A stretch of DNA of 64,000 nucleotides from an uncultured Bryobacteraceae bacterium (GCA_937924525.1 CALDSU010000005.1:186001-250000); one strand, 5' to 3'. Positions 9,129 through 18,809 are shown, counted from the first letter of the stretch. A program made the numbers and translations. Notes: a model not told the origin generated them from the letters alone.

Positions 9129-9638
9129 TCAAATCCTCTTCTTGGCCATCACTACCGAACCGACGATCGCCACCAGCAGCAGCACGGAAGCCAGCTCAAA
9201 CGGCAGAAGGTAGGTGGAAAACAGGACATCGGCAAGCTGCTCGGTATTGCCGAGGGGGGAGGCGGGCGTTTCCGGCCGCGGCGCGAAGCGGAACGCGTCC
9301 CGGCCCTTGATCACGAAATACGCGGTTTCGGCCGCCACCAGCGCCAGGCATCCCAACGCGACCCACCAGCGGCCGCGGAATTGCCGCTCCCGCGCCGCCT
9401 CGTCCAGGTTGACCAGCATGATGACGAAGAGAAACAGCACCATGATGCCGCCGACATACAAGATGATCTGGACGGCAAACAGGAACTCGGCCTTCTGGAG
9501 CAAGAACAGACCGGCTACGCCAATCAGCGAAACGATGAGCCAAATCGCGCTGTGCACCGCGTTCCGCTGCGTGATGGTCAGGAGCGCGCCGCCCAGCACC
9601 AGCAGCGCAAACGCATAAAAAAAGGCAGTATCCAGCAT
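9129..9638 (-). CDS. nuoJ: NADH-quinone oxidoreductase subunit J
   Basis: This is a membrane subunit of complex I with about five helices and 169 residues. The family block 'FLFAVQIILYVGGIMVLFLF' is present near residues 53-72, including the tyrosine and glycine pair typical of NuoJ's third helix. The start at 9638 (MLDTAFFYAF) has GGAAG seven bases upstream; a TTG farther upstream at 9656 is less likely. The 106-base gap to nuoI is the longest in the operon and contains a GC-rich hairpin. Confidence 0.94.
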   Translation of the reverse strand: MLDTAFFYAFALLVLGGALLTITQRNAVHSAIWLIVSLIGVAGLFLLQKAEFLFAVQIILYVGGIMVLFLFVIMLVNLDEAARERQFRGRWWVALGCLALVAAETAYFVIKGRDAFRFAPRPETPASPLGNTEQLADVLFSTYLLPFELASVLLLVAIVGSVVMAKKRI

Positions 9639-9682
9639 TCGGGCGCTTCCGAGCAAGACTTCCCTGGCTCAGGCGAACGATT

Positions 9683-9700
9683 CCCCGGGCAATTCCGGGG
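9683..9700. other. GC-rich hairpin between nuoI and nuoJ
   Basis: CCCCGG and CCGGGG form a perfect 6-base stem around a 6-base loop in the 106-base nuoI-nuoJ gap. There is no U-run, so it is not a classical terminator. It could stabilise a processed nuoI transcript end or reduce read-through. Confidence 0.3.
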
Positions 9701-9744
9701 CCAAACCGCTTCCGCGGTCTCGGTTTCGGCCGCTGCGAAACGAA

Positions 9745-10212
9745 CTATGCCAGGTACTTGGTCGGCCGTGGCCCCTCTTCCAGCATCTGGCGGTCCCAAA
9801 TCGCGCCTTCGCGGGAGTAACTTGCTAACTCAAAATCCTGCGTGAGCTCCAGGGCGTCCACCGGACAGGCGTCCTCGCACAAACCGCAGAACATGCAGCG
9901 GGACGTGTCGTAGGTGAAGGTAATCAACTCCTTCCGGCGGGTCTGCTCGTTGCGCTCACTGGTGACGACGATCAGGTTTTCCGGACACGCCAGCGCGCAG
10001 AGGTTGCACGAAATGCACAACGTCTCCCCGTTCTCCGGGTTGATATTCAGGCGCGGCGCGCCCCGGTACCGCTCGGCCACCTTCGGACGCTCCGCCGGAT
10101 ACTGCTCCGTCACGATGTTTTTCGGGTGCTGGGTGCGGAACGTCACCCACATGCCCTGGAGCAGGTCGACCAGGAAGATGCTGCGCAGGAGTTTTCCCAT
10201 ACCTTTTATCAT
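9745..10212 (-). CDS. nuoI: NADH-quinone oxidoreductase subunit I (2x[4Fe-4S])
   Basis: This peripheral-arm subunit carries the iron-sulphur clusters N6a and N6b, which pass electrons toward the quinone. The 155-residue protein has two ferredoxin motifs, 'CISCNLCALACP' and 'CMFCGLCEDACP', each with the full CxxCxxCxxxCP spacing. The N-terminus 'MGKLLRSIFLVDLLQGMWVT' is the usual amphipathic membrane-attached helix. The ATG at 10212 has a purine-rich GGAG about ten bases upstream; a second in-frame ATG lies at 10200. The reading frame extends upstream antisense to nuoD, but that part has no NuoI character. Confidence 0.96.
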   Translation of the reverse strand: MIKGMGKLLRSIFLVDLLQGMWVTFRTQHPKNIVTEQYPAERPKVAERYRGAPRLNINPENGETLCISCNLCALACPENLIVVTSERNEQTRRKELITFTYDTSRCMFCGLCEDACPVDALELTQDFELASYSREGAIWDRQMLEEGPRPTKYLA

Positions 10213-10235
10213 CGCAAAAGCTCTCCGCCCTCTGG

Positions 10236-11348
10236 TTACCGGTCGATCTCGCCCAGCACAATGTCCAGCGTGCCGATAATCGCCACCACGTCCGCCACCA
10301 ACCCGCCGCGGCACATCCGGTCCAGCGCTTGCAGGTTCACGAACGAAGGCGGCCGCACCCGCAACCGATAAGGCTGGGTCGACCCGTCGCTCACAATGAA
10401 ATACCCCAATTCCCCTTTTGGCGCCTCGATCGACACGTACGCCTCGCCGACCGGCGGCTTCATCACCTTGGGCACCTTCCCCATGATGGGTCCCGACGGC
10501 AGTTTGTCCACCGCCTGGCGGATGATCCGGCACGCCTGCCGCATCTCCTCCATCCGCACCAGGTACCGGTCGTAGGTGTCGCCGTTCTCGCCGATCGGGA
10601 TCTCGAAATCGTATTGTTCGTATCCGGAATAGGGCTGGGCCTTCCGCAGGTCCCACTTGGCGCCCGCCGCCCGCAGCACCGGACCGGTTACGCCGAATGC
10701 TTTGCAGTCCTCGATGTTCAGAATGCCGACGTTGCGCAGGCGGTCGATCCAGATCCGGTTGCCCGTCAGCAGTTCCTCGTATTCGTCCACGCGGGGCAGG
10801 AACATGTCGCAGAACGCGCGGCAATCCTCCTCAAAGCCATCGTAGGTCTCATATTGCAGGCCGCCGATGCGAAAAGCGTGCGTGGTCAGGCGGGCGCCGC
10901 AGTATTTCTCAAAGATGTTGAGCGCGTACTCCCGCTCGCGGAGGCAATAAAAGACGGGCGTCATCGCGCCGATATCCAGCGCGTGCGTGCCCAGCCACAG
11001 CAAGTGGCTGGCGATCCGGTTGAGTTCGGTCAGGATCACCCGCACGGCCTGCGCCCGCGGCGGGGCCTCCACGTTCAGCAGCTTTTCCACGGCCAGGCAG
11101 TAGCCCAAACCATTCGATACCGAAGCTACGTAGTCCATCCGGTCTACGTAGGGAGCGAACATCTGGTAGGTCCGGTTTTCGCCGATCTTCTCGACGCCGC
11201 GGTGGAGATAACCGATGACGCAGTCGGCGCCGAGCACCTTCTCGCCGTCCAGTTTCAGAATGACGCGCAGCACTCCGTGGGTGGAGGGGTGCTGAGGCCC
11301 CATGTTGAGCACCAGTTCGGTCGAATCGAGAAAGGTCGCGTCCGCCAT
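10236..11348 (-). CDS. nuoD: NADH-quinone oxidoreductase subunit D
   Basis: This is the 49-kDa peripheral subunit of complex I, which lines the quinone-binding cavity with NuoB and NuoH. The 370-residue protein starts at '[17 protein letters not shown]', the conserved quinone-site loop containing the essential histidine pair, and includes '[16 protein letters not shown]' and '[19 protein letters not shown]'. The C-terminus '[12 protein letters not shown]' matches the invariant end of the family. It starts two bases after the nuoC stop. It lacks an N-terminal extension, so it is at the short end of the family. Confidence 0.97.
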   Translation of the reverse strand: MADATFLDSTELVLNMGPQHPSTHGVLRVILKLDGEKVLGADCVIGYLHRGVEKIGENRTYQMFAPYVDRMDYVASVSNGLGYCLAVEKLLNVEAPPRAQAVRVILTELNRIASHLLWLGTHALDIGAMTPVFYCLREREYALNIFEKYCGARLTTHAFRIGGLQYETYDGFEEDCRAFCDMFLPRVDEYEELLTGNRIWIDRLRNVGILNIEDCKAFGVTGPVLRAAGAKWDLRKAQPYSGYEQYDFEIPIGENGDTYDRYLVRMEEMRQACRIIRQAVDKLPSGPIMGKVPKVMKPPVGEAYVSIEAPKGELGYFIVSDGSTQPYRLRVRPPSFVNLQALDRMCRGGLVADVVAIIGTLDIVLGEIDR

Positions 11349-11350
11349 CG

Positions 11351-11983
11351 CTATTGTGCGCTCTCAATCTCCAGATTTTCGCGAACCCAGCGGTTGTCCT
11401 GCTGGACGATCCCGTACTCCTTGCGCAAGGGGAACCCTTCCCACTCATCGGGCATGAGGATGCGGCGCAGGTCGGGATGGCCGGCGAAACGGATGCCGAA
11501 CATGTCGTAGACCTCGCGTTCCAGCCAGTTGGCCGTCAGGTGCACCGGCACCGCAGTGGGCGGCTCGTCCCCGTCGCGAATTTGCGTTTTGATCCTGACG
11601 CGTTCGTTGCGGGCGAAACTGTAGACGATATAGACCAGGTCGAACGCTTTTTCCCGTTTCGGATAATGCACCGCGGTGATGTCGACTAGGTAGTCGAAGT
11701 CCGCCTCCCGCTTCAGGTACTCGAGCAGGGGAATCGCGGTTTCGGGCGTCACCACCCAGAACTTCTGCCCGACATAGGAAACGCTTTCGACTATCCCGTC
11801 GCCAAAGCGTTCCTTCACGGCGCGCGTCAGATCGTCTTCCCAGGGAGTGGTCACCATCACCGCGGGAGGCTTCGGCGCGGCAGGTTTCGCCGCCGGTTTG
11901 GCGGCGGGCTTGGGGGGTGGGCTGGGAGGCTGGGGAGGCTGCCCTTCCGGGGGTTTGGTCTCGTCAGCCATAAGACTTTTCAT
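11351..11983 (-). CDS. nuoC: NADH-quinone oxidoreductase subunit C
   Basis: This is the 30-kDa peripheral subunit of complex I. The conserved core spans about residues 50-200 and includes '[21 protein letters not shown]' and '[18 protein letters not shown]', the family signature. The first 45 residues are an unusual Pro/Ala/Lys-rich tail with repeated KPAA units, likely disordered. Two starts are possible: ATG at 11983 (MKSLMADE) or ATG at 11971 (MADETK). Neither has a strong ribosome-binding site. A candidate promoter overlapping the first ATG favours the second. As the first gene of this nuo block it faces rnr head to head. nuoA and nuoB, usually directly upstream, are missing here. Confidence 0.94.
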   Translation of the reverse strand: MKSLMADETKPPEGQPPQPPSPPPKPAAKPAAKPAAPKPPAVMVTTPWEDDLTRAVKERFGDGIVESVSYVGQKFWVVTPETAIPLLEYLKREADFDYLVDITAVHYPKREKAFDLVYIVYSFARNERVRIKTQIRDGDEPPTAVPVHLTANWLEREVYDMFGIRFAGHPDLRRILMPDEWEGFPLRKEYGIVQQDNRWVRENLEIESAQ

Positions 11984-12010
11984 CTCAACACACGCGCCGG
12001 AGCGAGTCAA
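11982..12010 (-). promoter_or_regulatory. Candidate promoter of the nuo operon
   Basis: On the minus strand TTGACT (12010-12005) is followed after 17 bases by TGAGAT (11987-11982). The -35 box is a good match and the -10 box is poor. Transcription from here would start close to the ATG at 11971. Confidence 0.25.
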
Positions 12011-12067
12011 TCGAGCGGAAGCGGAAGGGTGGGGGGCGGCCGCCCGGCCGGTGCCGCGGGGCTCTTG

Positions 12068-12073
12068 TAGGAT
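12068..12073 (+). promoter_or_regulatory. -10-like hexamer directly upstream of rnr
   Basis: TAGGAT ends eight bases before the rnr ATG. At this distance transcription would begin at or next to the start codon. The same bases contribute an AGGA that could serve as a ribosome-binding site in a longer transcript, so the two readings compete. Confidence 0.3.
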
Positions 12074-12081
12074 TGGGGTAT

Positions 12082-14391
12082 ATGACCGATGCGGCCGTGC
12101 TGGCCCACATGTCCCGCCTGCCACACGCCCGCGCGAGCTTCAAACAACTGGTGCGGGAGCTGGGCGCCAAGGGCGTGGCGCGCGCCGAACTGGAGACCAT
12201 CCTGGACCGGCTGGCGCGCGACGGGAGGATCATCGAGATCCGCGCCGGCCACTACGCGGTGAGCGCGCGCAACCGCGAGTTCGCCGTGGGCCGGCTCAGC
12301 GTGCATCGCGATGGGTATGGTTTTGTGGTTCCCGATCAGCCCATCGAAGGCATGGCGGGAGACATTTTCCTGCCGCCGGCGGAGGTGGAGCGCGCGATGC
12401 ACGGCGACCGGGTGGTGGTCCGCATCACGCGCGCGGACGCCGGCGGGCGGGCCGAGGGCGAAATCCTCCGCATCCTCCGCCGCGCTCACGTGACCGTCGT
12501 CGGCGAGTTCCGCATCGCCCGCCACGGCTGCTTCGTGATCCCGCAGGATGCGCGCATCCGGCAGTGGATTGAGATCCCCGCAGGAATGGAACTGCCGCCT
12601 CCGGCCCCGCCCTCGCCCGACCGGGTGGGCGTGCAGCGGGTGGAAGTGCGTGACCTGCGCGATCTCCACGGCATGGTGGTGAACGCCGAACTGCTGTCGT
12701 TTCCGGATTCGGAAGAGGGCGCGGTGGGCCGCGTGATCGAAGTGCTCGGCAGGCCGGGCGATTTCGGCATCGACGTCGAGATCATCATCCGCAAGCACCA
12801 TCTGCCCCACGAATTTCCTCCCGAGGCGCTGGAGCAGGCCCGTGCCCTCCCGGAGGAGCCGCGGCCGGCGGATCTGCACGGCCGCCGCGATTTCCGCGCC
12901 CTGCCTATCGTCACCATCGACGGTGAGACCGCGCGCGACTTCGACGACGCCGTCTGGGTGGAGCGCCTGCCGAACGGTAACTTCGCGCTCCAGGTGCACA
13001 TCGCTGATGTCAGCCATTACGTGAAGCCGGGCTCGCCCATCGACGAGGAGGCGCGGCGCCGCGGCACCAGCGTTTATTTCCCTGACCGCGCGGTGCCCAT
13101 GCTGCCGTACGAGCTTTCCACCAACATCTGCTCGCTGCGCCCCAAGCAGGACCGCCTGACGGTCTCCGCGCTGCTGGAGATCGATCATCAGGGCAGCCTG
13201 CGGGCGGCCGAATTCGTGCGCGGGATCATCCGCAGCGCCGAGCGGATGACCTACACGGAGGTGCACGCGCTGCTCGAAGGCGACCCGGCGCTGCGGGAGC
13301 GTTACCAGTACCTGCTGCCCGCGTTCGAGCAGATGCGCGAGCTGGCGCTGATCCTGCAGCGCAAACGCGCCAAGCGCGGCTCCATTGACTTCGACCTGCC
13401 CGAACCGCTCATCGAGTTCGATGAGTGGGGGCAGATGGCCGGCGTCAGTCGCGCGCCGCGGAACCTGGCCCACCGGTTGATCGAGGAGTTCATGCTGGCC
13501 GCCAACGAGGCGGTGGCCGAGCGCCTCGAGACGCAAGGCATCGCCTCTATCTATCGCATTCACGAGGCGCCCGACCCCAAGCGCGTGATGGAATTCGAGG
13601 AGGCGGCGGCGCAGTTCGGCTGCTCCCTAGGCGTCGGGCCGATCCTCGTGCGGCGGCTGGGTTTCACCCACAAGCGCGGCGACGGCCGGCCCGTCCGCAA
13701 GCAGGTGACGCTGCCCGAGGAGATCCCCGTGTCGTCAAGGTTGTACCAGAAACTGGTGGCGAAGCTGGAAGGCCGGCCGGAAGAGCGCATCGTGAACTAC
13801 CTCATGCTGCGCTCGCTCAAACAGGCGCGCTACAGCACAGACAACGCCGGGCACTTCGCCCTGGCGGCGCGGGCGTACACCCACTTCACCTCGCCCATCC
13901 GGCGCTATCCCGACCTGGTGGTCCACCGTCTGCTCACCGCCGCGCTTGACCGGCGATCCACGCCGGCGGAGGGGGAACTGCAAGCCATCGCCGAGGAATG
14001 CTCGTTCACCGAACGGCGCGCCGCCGACGCCGAACGTGAACTGGTCGAGTGGAAGAAAGCCAGCTTTATGGAACAGCACGTCGGCGACGAGTTCGCGGCC
14101 CTGGTGATCACCACGTCCAAGTACGGCTTGTTCGTCGAGCTGACCGATTTGTTCATCGAAGGACTGGTCCCGATCGAACTGCTGCCCGGAGACGAATACT
14201 CCTACCAGGAAAACGTCCGCAAAGTGGTGGGGGCGCGCACCAAGCGCGAGTTCTCGATCGGCGACCGGGTCACGGTCTGCCTCGACCGCGTCGACCCGAT
14301 CGACCGCAAGCTGCAATTCTCGCTCGTGGATCCGGCGCCGCGCTCCGCCTCCCGCGCCCCGGCGCGCCGGAAGACGCGGCGGCGCTACTGA
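12082..14391 (+). CDS. rnr: Ribonuclease R
   Basis: This 3'-5' exoribonuclease of the RNase II/RNB family degrades structured RNA and helps in rRNA and mRNA turnover. The 769-residue protein has an N-terminal winged-helix domain (about 10-70) and two cold-shock-like OB domains. The RNB catalytic domain (about 255-590) contains 'ARDFDDAVWVE', carrying the metal-binding aspartates, and the signature 'SPIRRYPDLVVHRLL'. A C-terminal S1 domain and a short basic tail follow. The ATG at 12082 gives the canonical length. The gene faces nuoC with about 98 bases between them and overlaps the convergent gene downstream by seven bases. Confidence 0.96.
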   Translation: MTDAAVLAHMSRLPHARASFKQLVRELGAKGVARAELETILDRLARDGRIIEIRAGHYAVSARNREFAVGRLSVHRDGYGFVVPDQPIEGMAGDIFLPPAEVERAMHGDRVVVRITRADAGGRAEGEILRILRRAHVTVVGEFRIARHGCFVIPQDARIRQWIEIPAGMELPPPAPPSPDRVGVQRVEVRDLRDLHGMVVNAELLSFPDSEEGAVGRVIEVLGRPGDFGIDVEIIIRKHHLPHEFPPEALEQARALPEEPRPADLHGRRDFRALPIVTIDGETARDFDDAVWVERLPNGNFALQVHIADVSHYVKPGSPIDEEARRRGTSVYFPDRAVPMLPYELSTNICSLRPKQDRLTVSALLEIDHQGSLRAAEFVRGIIRSAERMTYTEVHALLEGDPALRERYQYLLPAFEQMRELALILQRKRAKRGSIDFDLPEPLIEFDEWGQMAGVSRAPRNLAHRLIEEFMLAANEAVAERLETQGIASIYRIHEAPDPKRVMEFEEAAAQFGCSLGVGPILVRRLGFTHKRGDGRPVRKQVTLPEEIPVSSRLYQKLVAKLEGRPEERIVNYLMLRSLKQARYSTDNAGHFALAARAYTHFTSPIRRYPDLVVHRLLTAALDRRSTPAEGELQAIAEECSFTERRAADAERELVEWKKASFMEQHVGDEFAALVITTSKYGLFVELTDLFIEGLVPIELLPGDEYSYQENVRKVVGARTKREFSIGDRVTVCLDRVDPIDRKLQFSLVDPAPRSASRAPARRKTRRRY

Positions 14392-14729
14392 CGCTTCTTC
14401 ATCTCGGCGAAATCGAATTTGCCGAGATACATCGGCTGGGACACCGGCGGCTCCGCGCTCACCCCGCGCGGATAAGGCTCGGCGCCAAGGGTGGGAAATC
14501 CCCAGATCTTGCCGTTCGTCAGATCGACGACGACCTTCCCCTGCTGCACCGCCCTCCCATCGGGGGCGCGCAGCGTGTGGGTTCCCGGCTCGATGAAAAC
14601 TTCGTACTCTTCCTCGGCGCTCGCCGCCCGCGCCGCCGGCGGCTCGGCATAGGGGCGGAGGGCGATGATGCCGAGAAACACCGCAATCACCGCCAGAATC
14701 AGTTGCGTCACTCGCTCGGTTCGCATCAT
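14385..14729 (-). CDS. Small membrane-anchored protein of unknown function
   Basis: I do not recognise this 114-residue protein. It has one N-terminal hydrophobic helix (about residues 7-26, 'VTQLILAVIAVFLGIIAL') and a soluble, probably periplasmic, region of about 85 residues with many Pro and Gly. There is no cysteine pair or known motif. Its ATG shares bases with the stop of the upstream RidA-like gene (ATGA), so the two are probably translated together. Two consecutive ATG codons (14729 and 14726) are both possible starts. Confidence 0.6.
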   Translation of the reverse strand: MMRTERVTQLILAVIAVFLGIIALRPYAEPPAARAASAEEEYEVFIEPGTHTLRAPDGRAVQQGKVVVDLTNGKIWGFPTLGAEPYPRGVSAEPPVSQPMYLGKFDFAEMKKRQ

Positions 14730-15475
14730 AGTACCCATTCGTGAAGGCACCCGCGCACGTCCATTTCGTATTCGATGCTGACGATCGGAGGGCGCGTAAA
14801 GTGCCAGACAAAGCCTCGACGGGTGGCGGGGCCCATGGGTTTCAGAAGGTCCCGCGCCAGAGCGTCAAAAAAGTTGTGCGCGGTGTAGACCTCGACCGTC
14901 GTGACGTCCTGCCAGCCCACCCCGAGGCCCTGCAACCGCCCGGACATGAGGCCCATGACGAAGCGGATCTTCTCGGCGAGAGCGTCCGGCGAGGTCTCCC
15001 CGCGCCGCACGACGTCGCCGGGTTCGAGCGAACCCTCGGGCAACTCGCCCGCACCCGCCACCACAAAGGTCTTCACGGCGGTCCGGGCCGGCACCGTAAA
15101 CGAAAAGCCGAACATGCCGGGTTCCGCCGGGGGGTTGACCTCCGGCGCGACGTTGGTGCGCGCGACCGGATTGACGTTGCCGTCCAGCAGGATGCGCCAG
15201 TCTTTCAGGATGTCGACGTAGCCCGCGTTGAAGTCGCGGAACCCCTGGAACGTGAAGGGCCGCGGCGAGCGGAGTTCGATACCGCAGAGGGCTTGCCGGG
15301 GCCGGCCGAGCGCCTTAAGATGGGCGTCGATCGCCGCGAAGCCGTCGCGCAAGGGTAGGATGCGCGCGAAGGTGGCATGCTCCACCGCGAAACCGGGGAG
15401 CGCCACGGCGCCAGCCGAATATGGGGCGATGCCGCGCAGGAACGCGAACCCGCCGCGAGGGTTTTCGATCAGCAA
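14726..15475 (-). CDS. Possible RidA/YjgF-superfamily protein
   Basis: The frame is open well upstream, but a family-like N-terminus begins at a TTG at 15475 (MLIENPRGGFAFLRGIAPYS) with GGAG nine bases before it, giving 249 residues. The segments 'ALCGIELRSPRPFTFQGF' and 'NPVARTNVAPEVNPP' resemble RidA-like proteins, which remove reactive enamine/imine intermediates. A two-part build is suggested because the C-terminal half, with 'VTTVEVYTAHNFFDALARDL', could be a second related fold. Active-site arginine and glutamate cannot be assigned with confidence. It is coupled by a four-base overlap to the small membrane protein downstream. Confidence 0.5.
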   Translation of the reverse strand: MLIENPRGGFAFLRGIAPYSAGAVALPGFAVEHATFARILPLRDGFAAIDAHLKALGRPRQALCGIELRSPRPFTFQGFRDFNAGYVDILKDWRILLDGNVNPVARTNVAPEVNPPAEPGMFGFSFTVPARTAVKTFVVAGAGELPEGSLEPGDVVRRGETSPDALAEKIRFVMGLMSGRLQGLGVGWQDVTTVEVYTAHNFFDALARDLLKPMGPATRRGFVWHFTRPPIVSIEYEMDVRGCLHEWVL

Positions 15476-15604
15476 GGGTGAGGTCTCCGAGCCTTCAGCA
15501 TAGCCGCGTCGCCGCGGGGCAGGCCGCTCCCTGACTCCCGGCGGGACGCCCGGCACCTGTAGAATAACAAGCAGTTCCCCGAGGGACGGGAGTGAATCGC
15601 CGCC

Positions 15605-18600
15605 ATGTCCGCGTTGCGCTTGTTTGCCGCCGCTGTGCTCATGCCTTCGCTGGCTTCCGCCGCCAGCGTCAGTTTCAATCGCGATATCCGCCCCATCATG
15701 TCCGATGCGTGCTTCGCCTGCCACGGTCCGGATAAAAGCACGCGCATGGCGGGACTGCGCCTGGACCTGCGCGAGGAGGCGGTCAAACCGAACCGCCGGG
15801 GCGTCGCGCCCATCGTGCCCGGCGACCCCGCACGCAGCGCGATTGTTCAGCGGATCTTCGCGACGGACGCCCGGCGGATCATGCCCCCGCCCCACGCGCA
15901 CAAGGAACTCACCTCCGCACAAAAGGAAACCATCCGCCGGTGGGTGGCCGAAGGCGCGCCTTATGAAGGCCACTGGGCTTATGAGCCCGTGCGGCGTCCA
16001 GCGACGCCACCGGACGCGCCGCATCCCGTGGACGCCTTCATCCGCGCGCGCCTCGCCAGAGAGGGTTTGCGGCCCTCTCCCGAAGCGGACCGGCGCACGT
16101 TGATCCGCCGCGTGACGCTCGATCTGACCGGGCTTCCGCCCGCGGCTGCGGAGGTCGAGGCCTTTGTGGCCGACCCGCAACCGGATGCGTACTCCCGGCT
16201 GGTGGACCGCCTGCTCGCCTCCCCGCGTTACGCCGAGAAGCAGGCCATGCACTGGCTGGACGCGGTGCGCTACGCCGACACCTGCGGTTTTCATGGCGAC
16301 AACGCGTTTCCCGCCTGGCCGTATCGCGACTACGTTTTGCGCGCGTTCCATTCGAATAAGCCCTTTGACGAATTCACGCGGGAACAACTGGCCGGCGACC
16401 TGCTGCCCGGCGCGACCGTGGAGCAGCGGGTCGCCTCGGCCTACAACCGGCTGACGCGGACCTCGGCCGAAGGCGGCATTCAGCCGAAGGAGTATCTGGC
16501 CAAGTACGCCGCGGACCGGGTGCGCACGACCAGTTCGGTCTGGCTGGGCAGCACGGTCGGCTGCGCCGAGTGCCACGACCACAAGTTCGACCCGTTCACG
16601 GCCCGCGATTTTTACGCGATGAAGGCGTTCTTCGCCGATATCAAAGAGACGGGGTTGGTTCCGGACCGAGGTCCGGACGCGTGGGGTTCGCTGCTGGCGC
16701 TGCCGACCGAGGAGCAGCAACGCCGGCGCGAGGATGTCCGGGGCCGTTTGGAAACGGCGCGGAAGCGGCAGGAGGAAGCGGTCGCGGCGCGGGCGGCCCG
16801 CCAGGCCGAATGGGAACGGGAGATACTCCGCCGCGATGCGGCCGGAGAGCTGAACTGGCGCTACCTGCGCCCTCATCGAGCGGCGGCCGAACGCGGAGCG
16901 ACGCTCCGGGTGTTTAATGACGAACTGGTGGACGCCACCGCTTATTCCGGCGGATCGCTGATTTCCTTTCGGCACCCGGGCGAGGGGCTGATTGTCGCCG
17001 AAGGTCCGAACCCCGACAACGAAACGTACACGGTGTCGGCCAAGCCGGGGGCGGGGGTGTGGACCGCACTGGGCGTGGAGGTGATTTCCGACGAGAGTCT
17101 GCCGGGAGAGCGGGTAGCCCGGGGCGCCGACCGCCTGGTGCTCACCGAGGTCGAAGCTGAGCTGGGCGGCAAGGGCCAACGCGCGGCGAAGCAGACCCTG
17201 CGGTTTGTGCTGGCGGATTCGAATCTCTCCTTTCCGTCCAAGGAACACCCGGCGATGGCGGCGATCGATGGCGATCCCCACACTGGCTGGGGGATGACCA
17301 CCTACGGCAACCCGGGAACGCTCTTCCTGGCGCTGCGTTTCGCCGAGCCAGTCGAGACGCGGGCCGACTCGGTGTTGACGGTCCGCCTGCGCCACGATTC
17401 CCCGTATCGGAAGGCCACCATCGGCCGGTTCCGGCTGGCGCTCTCCCAGGCGCGCTATGCGTGGCCGGAACCGCAACCGCGGCCGAAGCCCGGCGACGAG
17501 GCCGGCCAGCCGAGGAACTGGGGGCTTCCCGAGACAGTCCGCAAGCTGCTCGTAACGCCCGCGGAACAGCGCACGGCCGAGCAGCAGGCGGAGATCCGCA
17601 GGCATTTTGCGTGGTCCGATCCGGAGCTAGAGCCGCTGGTGGCCGAGACCCACCGTCTGGAGGCCGAGTGGGACCGCCTGGACGCGTCCGTTCCGCGCGT
17701 GGTCGCCACCGAGGCCACGACTCCCGCGGAAACCCGCGTGCTTCCGCGTGGCAACTGGATGGACGACACCGGCGAGGTGGTGGAGCCGGCTATTCCGGAG
17801 TTTCTCGGCAGGCTGTCGGTTGCGGGCCGGGCCACGCGCCTGGATCTGGCCAACTGGCTGGTCTCGCCCGAGAATCCCCTTACGGCTCGGGTATTTGTCA
17901 ACCGGATGTGGCGGCAGTTCTTCGGGACCGGGTTATCGAAGGTGCTGGACGACTTGGGCTCGCAGGGCGAGTGGCCGACCCATCCGGAGTTGCTCGACTG
18001 GCTGGCCGCCGAGTTCATGCGGCCGCAGTTCGAGGCCTCCGGCGCACATCCTTGGGATGTCAAACACCTGATCCGGACCATGGTGACCAGTGAGACCTAC
18101 CGTCAGTCGTCCCGCCTGACGCCGGAACTCGAGCAGCGCGATCCGGACAACCGGCTGCTGGCGCGGCAGAGCCGTTTCCGCGTGGAGGCCGAGATCGTGC
18201 GGGACGTGGCGCTGGCGGCCTCCGGCCTGCTGACCGAATCGTTCGGCGGGCCGAGCGCGCGGCCTTATCAACCGGCGGGCTACCTGGCGGCGCTCAACTT
18301 CCCCAAACGGGAATATTCCGCCAGCCGCGGCCCGGAACTGTACCGCCGCGGCGTATACACCTTCTGGCAGCGGACGTTTCTGCATCCCAGCCTGGCGGCG
18401 TTCGACGCGCCGTCCCGGGAGGAGTGCACCGTGAACCGAGTCCACTCGAACACCCCGCTGCAAGCCCTGGTGCTGCTCAACGATCCAATCTACGTGGAGG
18501 CCGCGCGCGCGCTGGCGCAGAAGATGCGGAGCGAGGGCGGCCGGACGGTGCAGGAACGGATCGCATGGGCCTTCCGCCGCGCCGCCGGGCGCGCGCCCAG

Positions 18601-18799
18601 CGCCGCCGAGACGGCGCCGCTGCTTGACCTGTACGGCAAGAGTCTCCGGCGCTTCCGGCGCGAACCGGCGGCGGCGCGCGAGCTGCTAAGCGTGGGAGAA
18701 TCGCCGGCGCCCGCGAGGGCCAATCGCGCGCAGGCAGCCGCGCTCACCATGGTGGCGCGCGCCATTCTCAACCTGCACGAAACCATCACCCGCAACTGA
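15605..18799 (+). CDS. Secreted cytochrome-like PSCyt1/DUF1549/DUF1553 protein
   Basis: This 1064-residue exported protein belongs to the large family described first from Planctomycetes. A signal peptide (about 1-19, ending 'ASAAS') precedes a PSCyt1 domain with the haem motif 'CFACH'. A DUF1549 domain (about 137-340) contains 'VTLDLTGLPP', 'WLDAVRYADTCGFHGD' and a second CxxCH, 'CAECH'. After a variable middle of about 350 residues comes DUF1553 (about 760-1010, 'PLTARVFVNRMWRQFFG'). The start has GGGAG upstream. It is followed after ten bases by a DUF1501 gene, the usual partner. The function is unproven; such pairs are thought to serve polysaccharide or redox processes at the cell surface. 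Confidence 0.9.
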   Translation: MSALRLFAAAVLMPSLASAASVSFNRDIRPIMSDACFACHGPDKSTRMAGLRLDLREEAVKPNRRGVAPIVPGDPARSAIVQRIFATDARRIMPPPHAHKELTSAQKETIRRWVAEGAPYEGHWAYEPVRRPATPPDAPHPVDAFIRARLAREGLRPSPEADRRTLIRRVTLDLTGLPPAAAEVEAFVADPQPDAYSRLVDRLLASPRYAEKQAMHWLDAVRYADTCGFHGDNAFPAWPYRDYVLRAFHSNKPFDEFTREQLAGDLLPGATVEQRVASAYNRLTRTSAEGGIQPKEYLAKYAADRVRTTSSVWLGSTVGCAECHDHKFDPFTARDFYAMKAFFADIKETGLVPDRGPDAWGSLLALPTEEQQRRREDVRGRLETARKRQEEAVAARAARQAEWEREILRRDAAGELNWRYLRPHRAAAERGATLRVFNDELVDATAYSGGSLISFRHPGEGLIVAEGPNPDNETYTVSAKPGAGVWTALGVEVISDESLPGERVARGADRLVLTEVEAELGGKGQRAAKQTLRFVLADSNLSFPSKEHPAMAAIDGDPHTGWGMTTYGNPGTLFLALRFAEPVETRADSVLTVRLRHDSPYRKATIGRFRLALSQARYAWPEPQPRPKPGDEAGQPRNWGLPETVRKLLVTPAEQRTAEQQAEIRRHFAWSDPELEPLVAETHRLEAEWDRLDASVPRVVATEATTPAETRVLPRGNWMDDTGEVVEPAIPEFLGRLSVAGRATRLDLANWLVSPENPLTARVFVNRMWRQFFGTGLSKVLDDLGSQGEWPTHPELLDWLAAEFMRPQFEASGAHPWDVKHLIRTMVTSETYRQSSRLTPELEQRDPDNRLLARQSRFRVEAEIVRDVALAASGLLTESFGGPSARPYQPAGYLAALNFPKREYSASRGPELYRRGVYTFWQRTFLHPSLAAFDAPSREECTVNRVHSNTPLQALVLLNDPIYVEAARALAQKMRSEGGRTVQERIAWAFRRAAGRAPSAAETAPLLDLYGKSLRRFRREPAAARELLSVGESPAPARANRAQAAALTMVARAILNLHETITRN

Positions 18800-18809
18800 G
18801 GGATCCGCC

